Below are positions 6,801-16,235 of a DNA stretch of 43,677 nt, in pieces (position 1 is the first letter of the stretch; each line of letters starts with the position of its first letter). The notes beneath the pieces are model-generated. The model had not been told where the DNA came from. It was given only the letters and a program-made list of their open reading frames with translations, and did not search any database. The stretch comes from JBKECO01 sp047974745 (GTDB lineage: Bacteria > Bacillota > Clostridia > Lachnospirales > Lachnospiraceae): positions 1-43,677 of the forward strand of contig JBKECO010000035.1 in NCBI GenBank assembly GCA_047974745.1, given 5' to 3'. Position numbers and translations under genes: made by a program.

Positions 6801-8687
6801 ATGGCTAAAATCAAGGTGTTGGTGCCGAATCATATTATGGAGCAGTATTCGAACAAGATTATTGAAGAAGAGGGAATGGAATCCTGTGAAGTAGAAGTGA
6901 TACAGACCTCAGATTCAGTTCAGGCTGCCAGAAGAGGAATAGAACAAGGGGCATCTGTTATTGTTGCGCGGGGATTGCAGGCAGCATTGATCCGTGAATA
7001 CACAAAAATTCCGCTGGTCGAAATAACTTTGACGGGGCAAGAGCTTGGGTTACTGATCCAACAGGCGAAAAAGCTGATTCATAAAGAAGTGCCAAAGATA
7101 GTATTTATTGGGCACAGCAGTATGTTTCCGGATACAAGTTATATGAATGAAATCTTTCAGATTGATATGACAATCTATAATGTGGAAGATTATAGTATGA
7201 TAGAGCAGCTGGTGCTTACTGCTGTCAATCATAATGCAGACATCATAATCGGCGGAGAAAGAGTCGTAAATACAGCTGAAAAGTATGAGATCCAGACAAT
7301 GTTCTTAAATGCAAGAGAAGATTCCATTCGGGAAGCATTGCGGGTGGCGAAGAAGCTATTATATACATCACAGATCGAAAAAGAAAACCATGCACAGTTT
7401 CTCACAGTTTTGGATACCATTTACAGTGGAATACTGCGGGTAAATAGGGATAAGGTGATTGTAACGATCAATCACACCGCAGAGCTTTTCTTGAATCGAA
7501 TTGAAAAAAATATGGTCGGCAGACCATTGGAGCAGGTGATACCTGAAATAGAAGTAGAATATCTGGATAAGATTCTGGAGTCTAAGAGAGATAGTTTAAA
7601 TTCTACAATTGTGATTGAAAAAGAGAATTATATGATCTCCATCGCACCGATTGAGGTTGATAGTCAGGTGACCGGTGCAATTATCATTATGAACCAACTT
7701 AAGACTTCAAGGAAAGACAAAAAAGATAGTCTGCAGGACAATTTTTTTTCCGGTTATGTAACAGATTTTGATTTTAGAAAGATCGAAACAAAAAGTCAGG
7801 AGATGAAGAGTTGCATTGAGTTGGCTCGTATGTATGCACTTACGAATTGTCCTGTCATTATATATGGAGAGACGGGTACGCAAAAGGATCTATTTGCTCA
7901 GGGAATCCACAATAGTGGCCAGCAAAAAAACAGCCATTTTATCACATTTAGTTGCAACGGAATGAACGAAGATCAGCAAATTCGAACTCTGTTTGGAGAC
8001 AATGAGAATACAGGAGCATTAAGACAGGCAGAGTTTGGAACACTTGTAATCCGTGATATCGATGGTCTCTACCCAAGATGTCAGTATCGATTACTACGCA
8101 TGATGCGATATCGGATGTTCATGAAGACGGATATAGAAGAAACACCGGCATTTGATGTCAGGATTATTGCTACGGCTGGTCAGGATCTTGGAATCAAAGT
8201 GAATGAGGGAGTATTTAGGGCAGATTTGTATTATATTTTAAATACATTTTCTCTCCGGATCCCACCGCTAAGAGCGAGAAAGGAAGATATTCATTCACTT
8301 GTAATATCTCACTTAAAAAAATATAACCGAAAATACGGTAAGCGAATCAGCCTTACAAAAGGCGGATTAGATGAAGTTATAAAGTCGATATGGGATGGTA
8401 ATGAGCTTCAAATAGAGGGATTTTTTGAGAGACTGGTGTTAACAGCACCGAGAAGGAATGTGGATGAGATCTTAGTGAGAAGTTTGATTGTGGAATTATA
8501 TCCAGTTGTTCCATTAACAGAACATAAAGTATCGCCTTTGTGCCTGATGGAATCACCGGAAGCAACACAGATTAAGCAAGCTCTTATAGAGAACAATGGA
8601 AGTAGACAAAAGACGGCCGACGCAATGGGAATAAGTACAGCGACTCTCTGGAGAAAAATGAAGAAATATAATATTTCTGATTACTGA
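6801..8687 (+). CDS. PrpR-like regulator with degenerate sigma-54 activator domain
   Basis: A 628-residue transcription regulator. The N-terminal ~190 residues match the propionate-catabolism activator sensory domain (SxxAARRGIEQGASVIVARG). A PAS-like domain follows at about 200-310, then an AAA+ domain of the sigma-54 activator family at about 335-560, and a Fis-type helix-turn-helix at the C-terminus (KTADAMGISTATLWRKMKK). The AAA+ domain is altered: Walker A reads GETGTQKD (356-363), the GAFTGA loop is missing (LFGDNENTGALRQ runs straight into EFGTL, 397-415), and Walker B reads LVIRDID. The arginine-finger FRADLYY remains. It probably cannot drive sigma-54 RNA polymerase. Start 6801 is favoured by GGAGG 6 bases upstream; the frame from 6726 begins in the terminator. 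Likely targets are the flanking sugar-acid genes. Confidence 0.85.
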   Translation: MAKIKVLVPNHIMEQYSNKIIEEEGMESCEVEVIQTSDSVQAARRGIEQGASVIVARGLQAALIREYTKIPLVEITLTGQELGLLIQQAKKLIHKEVPKIVFIGHSSMFPDTSYMNEIFQIDMTIYNVEDYSMIEQLVLTAVNHNADIIIGGERVVNTAEKYEIQTMFLNAREDSIREALRVAKKLLYTSQIEKENHAQFLTVLDTIYSGILRVNRDKVIVTINHTAELFLNRIEKNMVGRPLEQVIPEIEVEYLDKILESKRDSLNSTIVIEKENYMISIAPIEVDSQVTGAIIIMNQLKTSRKDKKDSLQDNFFSGYVTDFDFRKIETKSQEMKSCIELARMYALTNCPVIIYGETGTQKDLFAQGIHNSGQQKNSHFITFSCNGMNEDQQIRTLFGDNENTGALRQAEFGTLVIRDIDGLYPRCQYRLLRMMRYRMFMKTDIEETPAFDVRIIATAGQDLGIKVNEGVFRADLYYILNTFSLRIPPLRARKEDIHSLVISHLKKYNRKYGKRISLTKGGLDEVIKSIWDGNELQIEGFFERLVLTAPRRNVDEILVRSLIVELYPVVPLTEHKVSPLCLMESPEATQIKQALIENNGSRQKTADAMGISTATLWRKMKKYNISDY

Positions 8688-8754
8688 TTCTTTATAAAAT
8701 CGACTGAATAATAGAAAATTCGGATAACCCTGTATTTTCGAGTAGGAGATGGAT

Positions 8755-9882
8755 ATGAACGTTTTTGTTTTGATTGATTCATTCAAGGGAAGTATGACCT
8801 CAATGGAAGCTGGAAATGCTGTAAAGGAGGGTGTTTTGAAAGTACATCCAACGGCAAAAGTCTTGGTAAGACCGCTGGCAGACGGAGGAGAGGGAACAAC
8901 GGATGCGCTGACGGATGGTCTTGGCGGAGAGAGAATAGACCTGGTAGTCACTGGACCTATGGGGGTTCCGGTTCAAGCTTACTATGGTATTTTGAATGAT
9001 AAAGAAACAGCAGTAATGGAAATGGCACAAGCAGCAGGGATCACACTTGTTGAGGCACATAAAAAAAATCCTGGAATAGCAACTACATATGGTGTTGGGG
9101 AGATGATCAAGGATGCTATTGTGAGAGGGTGCAGAGAATTCATTATCGGAATTGGAGGCAGTGCTACAAATGATGGTGGTACGGGAATGCTGAAAGCTCT
9201 GGGAATCAAATTTCTGACAAAAGAAGGAACAGATGCCGGACAAGGAGCGAATGCTCTGGAAAAAATTCATTCTATTAGCATGGAAAATATGCTTCCAGAA
9301 CTAAAGCACTGCAATTTTCAAATCGCATGCGATGTGACAAATCCGCTATATGGAGAAACTGGAGCAACCTATATTTTTGGAAAACAAAAAGGAATCAAGA
9401 CCGAAGAAATGCCTCGGATCGATCACGATATGAGACATTTTGCCAAAGTTACTTCAGAGCGTTTTGGAAGAGATTTTTCGGAAGTAGAGGGTGCTGGTGC
9501 TGCTGGTGGTCTTGGTTTTGCATTTATCAGTTATCTGAATGCGAAGTTAGTACCTGGTATTAATTTGATTCTGGATGTAATTCAATTTGAACGAGACCTA
9601 GATGGCATGGATATTATTGTTACAGGTGAGGGCAGGCTGGATATTCAAACAGCAATGGGAAAGGCACCTGTTGGTGTGGCAAAGCTGGCTAAGAAACATG
9701 GATGCAAAGTAATTGCATTTGCAGGATCGGTAACAAAAGACGCTGCGGCCTGTAATGAAAAGGGCATCGACGCATTTTTTCCAATAGTACGAGGCATCAG
9801 TACGTTAGAAGAAGCTATGGATAATACAACTGCCCGAACAAATCTCACAGATACTGCAGAACAGGTCTTTCGGCTTTTCTAG
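8755..9882 (+). CDS. garK: Glycerate kinase
   Basis: Cytoplasmic ATP-dependent glycerate kinase of the GarK/GlxK family; family members make 2-phosphoglycerate, which enters lower glycolysis. The 375-residue protein shows the N-terminal DSFKGSMTSMEA segment, PLADGGEGTTDAL at about residue 42, IGIGGSATNDGGTGML at about 126, the Gly/Ala-rich GAGAAGGLG, and VTGEGRLDIQTAMGKAP near residue 285. An ATG at 8749 overlaps the AGGAG ribosome site, so the second ATG at 8755 is taken as the start. It follows the PrpR-like gene by 67 bases with no clear terminator, and the GH51 gene follows after 35 bases. Confidence 0.92.
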   Translation: MNVFVLIDSFKGSMTSMEAGNAVKEGVLKVHPTAKVLVRPLADGGEGTTDALTDGLGGERIDLVVTGPMGVPVQAYYGILNDKETAVMEMAQAAGITLVEAHKKNPGIATTYGVGEMIKDAIVRGCREFIIGIGGSATNDGGTGMLKALGIKFLTKEGTDAGQGANALEKIHSISMENMLPELKHCNFQIACDVTNPLYGETGATYIFGKQKGIKTEEMPRIDHDMRHFAKVTSERFGRDFSEVEGAGAAGGLGFAFISYLNAKLVPGINLILDVIQFERDLDGMDIIVTGEGRLDIQTAMGKAPVGVAKLAKKHGCKVIAFAGSVTKDAAACNEKGIDAFFPIVRGISTLEEAMDNTTARTNLTDTAEQVFRLF

Positions 9883-9917
9883 ATCAAATTGGAATCTTTG
9901 CATTCCAGGGAGGAATT

Positions 9918-11825
9918 GTGGATTCGATATTAATTGATGTAAACAACATATCACATATTGTAAGCCCGCTTTTATACGGCATTTTTTTTGAAGATATTAA
10001 TTATGCCGCTGATGGAGGACTTTATGCGGAACTAATTGCTAATTCATCATTTGAATTTTTTGATACAGATAATGGATCAAACATGCAAAAGAAGTGCTGG
10101 AATGAAATCAATAACATAAATTTTAGTATCGTCTGTGATCAAGGCAAAAATAATATCCAAAAACATTATGCAAAGTTGATCGGAGAAAGAGGTTCCGGAA
10201 TTCGTAATACTGGATTTGGAAATGAAGGTTTTGCAGTAAAGAAAAACGAAACATATAGATTAACTTGCAAAGTAAGATCAAACTGCAAGACGAAATTAAT
10301 GATACGCATTATGGATCAGGATGAGAAAAATGCGGTCACGGAAATGCTTAGCGTTGAGGAAAAGGAGTGGAGGTCTATAAGCATAGAGCTGGAATCCTGT
10401 TATGACGAAGAACATGCGTTTCTAGAAATCCTATTCGTTGAAAAAGGTGAAGTGGAAATTGACTGGATTTCCTTATTTCCTATCAATACTTATAAGGGAA
10501 GAATACCTGGAATAAGAAATGATCTGGCAGTCATGCTTGAAGAGCTGTCGCCGAAATTTGTTCGTTTTCCAGGCGGATGCGTTGTCGAGGGACGAAGCAT
10601 TTCTAACATGTATAATTGGAAGGATACTATTGGTTCCATAGAAGTAAGAAAAATCAACTGGAATCGATGGAAACTAAAAGAGTATCAGATAAATGGCGTA
10701 ACTGCAAATGATTATTACCAATCGTTTGGATTGGGATTCTTCGAATACTTTCTATTATGCGAAGACATCGGTGCAATACCGATTCCTGTTATCAATGTTG
10801 GTATGACTTGTCAGTGGCACGAAGGACTTTTAGTCGATTTCCCGGAACTGGAAAATTGGATTGAAGATGTATTAGATCTGATTGAATTTGCAAATGGAGC
10901 TGCGGATAGTAAATGGGGAAAAATTCGAGTCGAAATGGGACATAAAGACTCATTTCAGCTAGAGTATATTGGAATTGGAAATGAGCAATGGGGAAACGAT
11001 TATTTTTATCGTTATGAGATTTTTGAAAAACGAATCCTAGAGAAATATCCAAATATAAAACTAATAGCAAGTGCAGGTTGGACGTCAGAAGGGGATGACT
11101 TTTGGCAAGCCTATCAGTGGATCCAAGAAAATAGTGAAAAAATCTCTGTCGTTGATGAGCACTACTATAAGGATCCGACCTGGTTTTTTGACAATGTGAA
11201 GCGCTATGACAGTTATGACAGAAAAATGCCAAAGGTAATGGTCGGGGAGTATGCGGCACATACAGATACTATAATAGAAAACAGAAGGAACAACTGGATA
11301 TCTGCATTAAGTGAAGGGGCGTTTATGACTGGGCTAGAGAGAAATTCTGATCATGTTATCATGGCATGTTATGCGCCCTTACTGGCTAAAATAGGTCATC
11401 AGCAATGGCAGCCAAATTTAATCTGGTTCAGTAATTCCAAATGTTTTGGAACGCCAAATTATTATGTGCAGAAGCTGTTTTCAGAATTGACAGGTGACAA
11501 GTATATTCCGGTAACATGTGAGGATAAAAGCCTGCAGGTATCCAGTACTCTTACAAATGATAGAAAATACCTGTTCGTGAAGCTCATCAATACATCAAAG
11601 GATTACAAATCACTCGAATTGAATGTAACAGAGGATATCATCCATGGAGAGGTATATGATCTATTCGCAGACCTGGATGCAGAAAACTCCATTGATGATC
11701 CTTTTCATGTCTTTCCATGTGTATCAGAATTGAACATGCCTTTGGCCATCCAGCAGATGCAGCCCTATAGTATTAAAATATTAAAGTTAGGATTGAAAAA
11801 AGATGAATTTAAATTGGATAAATGA
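9918..11825 (+). CDS. GH51 alpha-L-arabinofuranosidase
   Basis: Removes terminal alpha-L-arabinofuranose from arabinan, arabinoxylan or xyloglucan oligosaccharides. The 635 residues have the GH51 layout: N-terminal SPLLYGIFFEDINYAADGG, a carbohydrate-binding-like insert, the barrel beginning at KFVRFPGGCVVEG, and a C-terminal beta domain. The acid/base is E356 in GIGNEQWG and the nucleophile E444 in MVGEYAAH. No signal peptide is present, so it acts inside the cell on imported oligosaccharides. It starts with GTG behind AGGGAGGA. Its last 23 bases overlap the start of the GH2 gene, indicating translational coupling. Confidence 0.92.
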   Translation: MDSILIDVNNISHIVSPLLYGIFFEDINYAADGGLYAELIANSSFEFFDTDNGSNMQKKCWNEINNINFSIVCDQGKNNIQKHYAKLIGERGSGIRNTGFGNEGFAVKKNETYRLTCKVRSNCKTKLMIRIMDQDEKNAVTEMLSVEEKEWRSISIELESCYDEEHAFLEILFVEKGEVEIDWISLFPINTYKGRIPGIRNDLAVMLEELSPKFVRFPGGCVVEGRSISNMYNWKDTIGSIEVRKINWNRWKLKEYQINGVTANDYYQSFGLGFFEYFLLCEDIGAIPIPVINVGMTCQWHEGLLVDFPELENWIEDVLDLIEFANGAADSKWGKIRVEMGHKDSFQLEYIGIGNEQWGNDYFYRYEIFEKRILEKYPNIKLIASAGWTSEGDDFWQAYQWIQENSEKISVVDEHYYKDPTWFFDNVKRYDSYDRKMPKVMVGEYAAHTDTIIENRRNNWISALSEGAFMTGLERNSDHVIMACYAPLLAKIGHQQWQPNLIWFSNSKCFGTPNYYVQKLFSELTGDKYIPVTCEDKSLQVSSTLTNDRKYLFVKLINTSKDYKSLELNVTEDIIHGEVYDLFADLDAENSIDDPFHVFPCVSELNMPLAIQQMQPYSIKILKLGLKKDEFKLDK

Positions 11826-14778
11826 TCCAGAAGTTTTCGAAGTGAATACTGTAGAACCTCATTCCGATCACGATTTTTACTTTGATGAAAAAGGAACCAA
11901 AAAAGAGATATCGATGAATGGTTCGTGGAAATTTCTTTATATGAAGGACATACAGGATGTAAGGAATTGTCTTGAACAGGAAAACTTGGACACGGGGAAC
12001 TGGGACGACATTAAAGTACCCGCCCATATTGAACTTTGTGGATATGGTTTGCCCCAGTATGTAAATATCATGTATCCCTGGGACGGAACAGAGGCATTGA
12101 TTCCGCCTCAGATTCCACAAAAGAGTAACCAATTCGGACTGTATACAAAAGAAATTTACTTAGATGAAACCTATACGCAAAATGAATGTTATATCAGATT
12201 TGAAGGAGTAGAATCTGCAGTCTTCCTATGGGTCAATGATCAGTTCCTTGGCTATAGTGAAGATTCTTTTACACCAGCCGAGTTCTTGATATCAAATGAT
12301 ATCAAAGCGGGAAATAATAAAATTACTGCACTCGTTGTCAAATTCTGCACAGGAAGCTGGCTTGAAGATCAGGATTTCTGGCGCTTTTTTGGGATTTTTC
12401 GAGATGTAAAAATATATTGCACACCCAAAATTCATGTCTTTGATTTAAAGATCACTACGCAGATACAAGAGGATTATAAGTCGGCAATCGTATCTACGAA
12501 GTTAAAGATCAGGAATAGAGAGAATGATCTCTATAGAATCTATTGCAAGTTTGATCATAAGTATGTAGAAATAGAAGATGACACGAAATTCGAAATAAAG
12601 GGAATCAGACTTTGGAGTGCGGAATCACCAAATCTCTATGATTTAGAGATCCATATTCTGGATGAAGAAAATAAAATTGTCGAGGTCGTAAAAGAAAAGA
12701 TAGGACTACGAAGATTTGAGTTAAAAAATAAGATCATGCATCTGAACAATACGCCAATCAGCTTTCGAGGCGTCAATAGGCATGAATTCAGTTGTGAAAA
12801 TGGACGTGCTATTTCCTATGACGAAACACTATTTGATATTCTGACGTTGAAGCAGAACAACATTAATGCTGTGCGTACCTCACACTATCCAAACAATACT
12901 TTTTTTTACAAATTGTGTGATGAATATGGATTGTATGTAATTGATGAGACCAATCTTGAGACACACGGAACCTGGACGGCACTGGATAAAATTCTTTATG
13001 AGAGTGAGAATATTGTTCCGCATAATAAACAGATCTGGAAAAATGCTGTACTGCAAAGAGGAAAAAACATGTACGAAAGGGATAAAAACCACCCCTCAAT
13101 ACTAATGTTTTCCTGTGGAAATGAATCCTTTGGAGGAAGTGTAATATCCGATCTCGCTGATTATTTCAGATCCGTAGATACAAGCAGACTGGTACATTAT
13201 GAAGGTATCTTCCATGACAGATCTTATAACAATACTTCGGATATAGAATCTCAGATGTATACATTGCCGGAACATGTTATTTCGTATCTTGAAAATGCAC
13301 CGGAGAAACCAATGATCTTATGTGAATACAGTCACTCCATGGGAAATTCAAATGGAGGAATGTATCGATATCTAGAGATTGAGGAGAACTACCCCATGTA
13401 TCAGGGTGGCTTTATCTGGGATTATATGGATCAAGCACTGCTTCGCAAAGATGAAGACAATGTACCGTTTCTCGCGGTAGGTGGCGATTTTATGGATCGC
13501 CCTAATAATGGTAATTTTTGCGGAAATGGAATTCTGTTTGCTGATCGGTCACTCACACCTAAAATGGATGAAATTAAGTACCTTTATGCTCCGATCAAGA
13601 TCGAGCTGTTTGAGGATCAATTTAAAGTAACCAATAAAAACTTATTTTTGGATACCAGTTGTTATGAATTCCTATTGATAGTTTATGCAGAGGGAATATT
13701 TGAAAAAGAAATGCTACTGGATGTTTTTGTAGCACCAAATAGCAGTAAAGAATTCAGAATACCTATCACAATAGAAGATGACGGTATCGAGCATACATTG
13801 GTGATTGAATGTCGTTTGAAGGAAGATAGCATATGGGCTAAGCGAGGCCACAGAATTACCCATGGACAAAAAACAGTCAATGATTATAGGACAAATAAAT
13901 CTAAGGTTACTAAAATCCAAGGCATAGAGGGAAGTGAAACATTTGGAATTGAGGCTACTGGTGTTGTTTATCTTTTTGATAAAAAAAATGGGTATCTGAA
14001 TTCCATCAAGAAAAATGGTACTGAATTTCTAAAGGGTCCGATTCGACCTAATTTTTGGAGAGCGACCATTGATAATGATATAGGAAATGCCAATTACATT
14101 TCATGGGCAAAATGGAAAACGGCAAGTCAGTACCATAAGGTCAGCGCAATCGAGATTTTAAAGGATGGTATAAAAATCACGTACATATTATCTGAAGATC
14201 AAGCGAAATGCCACATGACATACTACTTAAATAGTGATGGCAGCCTGGGGCTTGAGATGGAACTTGAGAGTGGATATGTGGAAAGTACACTGCCAGTTTT
14301 TGGATTTGAGTTTATAATGAGTAAATACTTTGAAAATTTTATCTGGTATGGGAATGCATCATTAGAAAGTCAGATTGATAGAAATAAAGCAGCAAGAATA
14401 ATACGAAACCAAAATAAGGTGACAGAAAATTATATACCATATCTTAATCCACAGGACTGTGGAAATAAGACGGATGTACGGTATTGCAGTATACTTGATA
14501 GGGATGGATTTGGCTTGAAAATCAGTGCCGACATTCCCTTTGAGGCATCAGCCTTACCCTATACATCTTTTGAACTGGAACATGCAAAAAATCAAATTCA
14601 GCTTCCCCGATCAACAAATACAGTTGTTTCGATTTCTCAGTTCAGAGCAGGAGTAGGAGGAGATGACAGTTGGGGTGCCGAGCCATTTGAGAAGTATATT
14701 TTCTCATCAAAAAATGTAACTAAATTTTGTCTGAATATTGAGGTCGTCCAGGAAAAAAAGAGTGTATTTAAGAACTAG
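11803..14778 (+). CDS. lacZ: GH2 beta-galactosidase (LacZ type)
   Basis: Hydrolyses terminal beta-D-galactose. The 991-residue protein has the full LacZ order: jelly-roll sugar-binding domain, Ig-like domain, catalytic barrel and the large C-terminal beta-sandwich (NFWRATIDNDIGN is the small-chain signature). The acid/base is E441 (SCGNESFGG) and the nucleophile E508 (LCEYSHSMGN). No signal peptide is seen, so it is cytoplasmic. The ATG lies inside the end of the GH51 frame. Together the two enzymes would trim Araf- and Gal-decorated oligosaccharides. A substrate other than lactose, such as galactosylated xyloglucan side chains, is likely from the setting but not shown by sequence. Confidence 0.9.
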   Translation: MNLNWINDPEVFEVNTVEPHSDHDFYFDEKGTKKEISMNGSWKFLYMKDIQDVRNCLEQENLDTGNWDDIKVPAHIELCGYGLPQYVNIMYPWDGTEALIPPQIPQKSNQFGLYTKEIYLDETYTQNECYIRFEGVESAVFLWVNDQFLGYSEDSFTPAEFLISNDIKAGNNKITALVVKFCTGSWLEDQDFWRFFGIFRDVKIYCTPKIHVFDLKITTQIQEDYKSAIVSTKLKIRNRENDLYRIYCKFDHKYVEIEDDTKFEIKGIRLWSAESPNLYDLEIHILDEENKIVEVVKEKIGLRRFELKNKIMHLNNTPISFRGVNRHEFSCENGRAISYDETLFDILTLKQNNINAVRTSHYPNNTFFYKLCDEYGLYVIDETNLETHGTWTALDKILYESENIVPHNKQIWKNAVLQRGKNMYERDKNHPSILMFSCGNESFGGSVISDLADYFRSVDTSRLVHYEGIFHDRSYNNTSDIESQMYTLPEHVISYLENAPEKPMILCEYSHSMGNSNGGMYRYLEIEENYPMYQGGFIWDYMDQALLRKDEDNVPFLAVGGDFMDRPNNGNFCGNGILFADRSLTPKMDEIKYLYAPIKIELFEDQFKVTNKNLFLDTSCYEFLLIVYAEGIFEKEMLLDVFVAPNSSKEFRIPITIEDDGIEHTLVIECRLKEDSIWAKRGHRITHGQKTVNDYRTNKSKVTKIQGIEGSETFGIEATGVVYLFDKKNGYLNSIKKNGTEFLKGPIRPNFWRATIDNDIGNANYISWAKWKTASQYHKVSAIEILKDGIKITYILSEDQAKCHMTYYLNSDGSLGLEMELESGYVESTLPVFGFEFIMSKYFENFIWYGNASLESQIDRNKAARIIRNQNKVTENYIPYLNPQDCGNKTDVRYCSILDRDGFGLKISADIPFEASALPYTSFELEHAKNQIQLPRSTNTVVSISQFRAGVGGDDSWGAEPFEKYIFSSKNVTKFCLNIEVVQEKKSVFKN

Positions 14779-14781
14779 TGT

Positions 14782-14831
14782 AAATAAAAATACCCATTGT
14801 ATCAGTTTGGCATACATGGGTATTTTTATTT
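14782..14831. terminator. Bidirectional terminator between lacZ and cdaR
   Basis: AAATAAAAATACCCAT (from 14782) pairs with ATGGGTATTTTTATTT (to 14831), giving A/T tracts on both flanks that serve both convergent genes. The cdaR stop codon lies inside the right arm, so the end of cdaR is part of the hairpin. Confidence 0.85.
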
Positions 14832-15977
14832 GTTATTTGTAAAATAGCTGTCAATAGCCAGTAATTTAATGGCATCATTTGTATTGCTGAGAGGCTGCAG
14901 ATCCAGCTCCTCTTTAAATTTTTTGGTTCTTGAAAAAATCGTATTCTTATGTACATATAATTCTTTGGCAGCTTCCGTTGGATTCATATTGGAATTTGCG
15001 AGAGCTTTTGCAGTCAGATGAAAGGTCTCTTTATCAAGATAGTTTTCGATTATATCATGGTAACATTCAAATAGAGGACTCAGACGATCGTCCGGAATAC
15101 AGCTCATTAAATAGTCAATCAAATAGTCATGTATATGATGGATAGGACTTGATTTGAACTGGACATGAGATTCCAGCCATTTTAAACATCGATAAGAATT
15201 TCTATAGTGAACCAGTGAGTTCGTTGGAAGGTTGCAATAAAGCTTTAAGTTTATTGACTCTGAAAAGTTATATTTCTCATAGATCAAATCTGCCAGTGAT
15301 GAATAAAACTCATGTATCTTTGTGCGAAAGATAGCAGGCTCAAAGTTTTTAAAAGCCTTTAATATCACAATATGCTGTTGGTCAGTCGGCAGGATGATAT
15401 CTTGTGCATTCGAAACATCCGATATGAGTGAATCATAGATCAGACTAATTGCCTCATTAGAATTCTCCCCTGTGGAATGTATGATTAGAGCAGCACGGTT
15501 AATATTGTCCCGAATACCTAAACGTGTAGATAATTGAAAAATTCTAGTTGGATTGATTGGCTGCTCAAAGAGCAATGCATCCTTTAGTTTACGGATTTCC
15601 GTAGATCCCACCTGCTCCTTGTTTACACTATTGATTTGGAGACAGTAGGATTCTATGGTTATTTTTGACATTTTAGCTATTTCAAGTACCTCAGATGGAC
15701 TTCCGGTGACACCAACGACTCCAATCGGTTCAAGATTGTCGATGATGAGCAGATTCACTCCGTTCTGCACTCCTATATTTTCACTGGAATGGTCATCTAC
15801 AATGGAAATAAAGTTTCTGGATTTGACAAGCTCAAATGCTACAGAATGGAAATCTCCAACTCTGGTAATATCCCCGCTTGCCACGATAATACCCTTCGTA
15901 TTCATTACATTGATATTTATTCCAAGTTGTCTGTAAATCTTATTCACATATTCATTTACAAGTTCAATATTTAGCAT
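14826..15977 (-). CDS. cdaR: CdaR-family sugar diacid regulator
   Basis: Transcription regulator with an N-terminal putative sugar-diacid recognition domain (about residues 1-135, including GIIVASGDITRVGDFH and IGVVGVTGSPSEV) and a C-terminal PucR/CdaR-type helix-turn-helix (about 325-383, TEAAKELYVHKNTIFSRTKKFKEE). E. coli CdaR responds to D-glucarate, D-galactarate and glycerate and activates their catabolic genes, which matches the garR, garK and dehydratase-like genes here. The 383 residues are family length. GGAGAG precedes the ATG. It is divergent from the family-5 importer operon, its most likely target. Confidence 0.88.
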   Translation of the reverse strand: MLNIELVNEYVNKIYRQLGININVMNTKGIIVASGDITRVGDFHSVAFELVKSRNFISIVDDHSSENIGVQNGVNLLIIDNLEPIGVVGVTGSPSEVLEIAKMSKITIESYCLQINSVNKEQVGSTEIRKLKDALLFEQPINPTRIFQLSTRLGIRDNINRAALIIHSTGENSNEAISLIYDSLISDVSNAQDIILPTDQQHIVILKAFKNFEPAIFRTKIHEFYSSLADLIYEKYNFSESINLKLYCNLPTNSLVHYRNSYRCLKWLESHVQFKSSPIHHIHDYLIDYLMSCIPDDRLSPLFECYHDIIENYLDKETFHLTAKALANSNMNPTEAAKELYVHKNTIFSRTKKFKEELDLQPLSNTNDAIKLLAIDSYFTNNK

Positions 15978-16003
15978 AAGCTCTCTCCATGTAAATAGAC
16001 TGG

Positions 16004-16015
16004 TGATAATTATCA
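16004..16015. promoter_or_regulatory. Perfect palindrome TGATAATTATCA in the cdaR leader
   Basis: The 12-base palindrome lies between the cdaR -10 element and its ribosome site. The half TGATAATT recurs at 16123-16130 beside the importer promoter. This is a candidate autoregulatory operator. Confidence 0.35.
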
Positions 16016-16045
16016 GGTAAGAATCGTTTTTGAAAGGATGATTTT

Positions 16046-16074
16046 ATTATATTTTAGAATACATGAAAATGCAA
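16046..16074 (-). promoter_or_regulatory. Promoter of cdaR
   Basis: On the minus strand TTGCAT (16074-16069), a 17-base spacer and a perfect TATAAT (16051-16046) point toward cdaR, leaving a leader of about 65 bases. Confidence 0.6.
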
Positions 16075-16134
16075 TATTGGTTTATCTTTCACAAAGATTG
16101 TGTATTGGCGGAATAGTAATTCTGATAATTGTTG

Positions 16135-16175
16135 TAGTGTGAACATAGTGTGAAGTTAGTAGAAAATGATATGAT
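16135..16175 (+). promoter_or_regulatory. Phased 9-base repeats and -10 of the importer operon
   Basis: TAGTGTGAA occurs at 16135-16143 and 16146-16154, and a degenerate TAGTAGAAA at 16157-16165, each exactly 11 bases apart. A -10 like TATGAT (16170-16175) follows with no recognisable -35 at the right distance. This arrangement suits an activator occupying the -35 region, plausibly CdaR. Confidence 0.45.
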
Positions 16176-16235
16176 AGGTTTAGTACAAAAACTTAATGCA
16201 TTTGATGTATTAAAGCAAAAATGGGAGGTATTTAA

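Noticed and set aside
8800..9270. 156-codon minus-strand frame inside glycerate kinase
   Set aside because: Shadow of a well-conserved gene, Ser/Cys-rich without domain.
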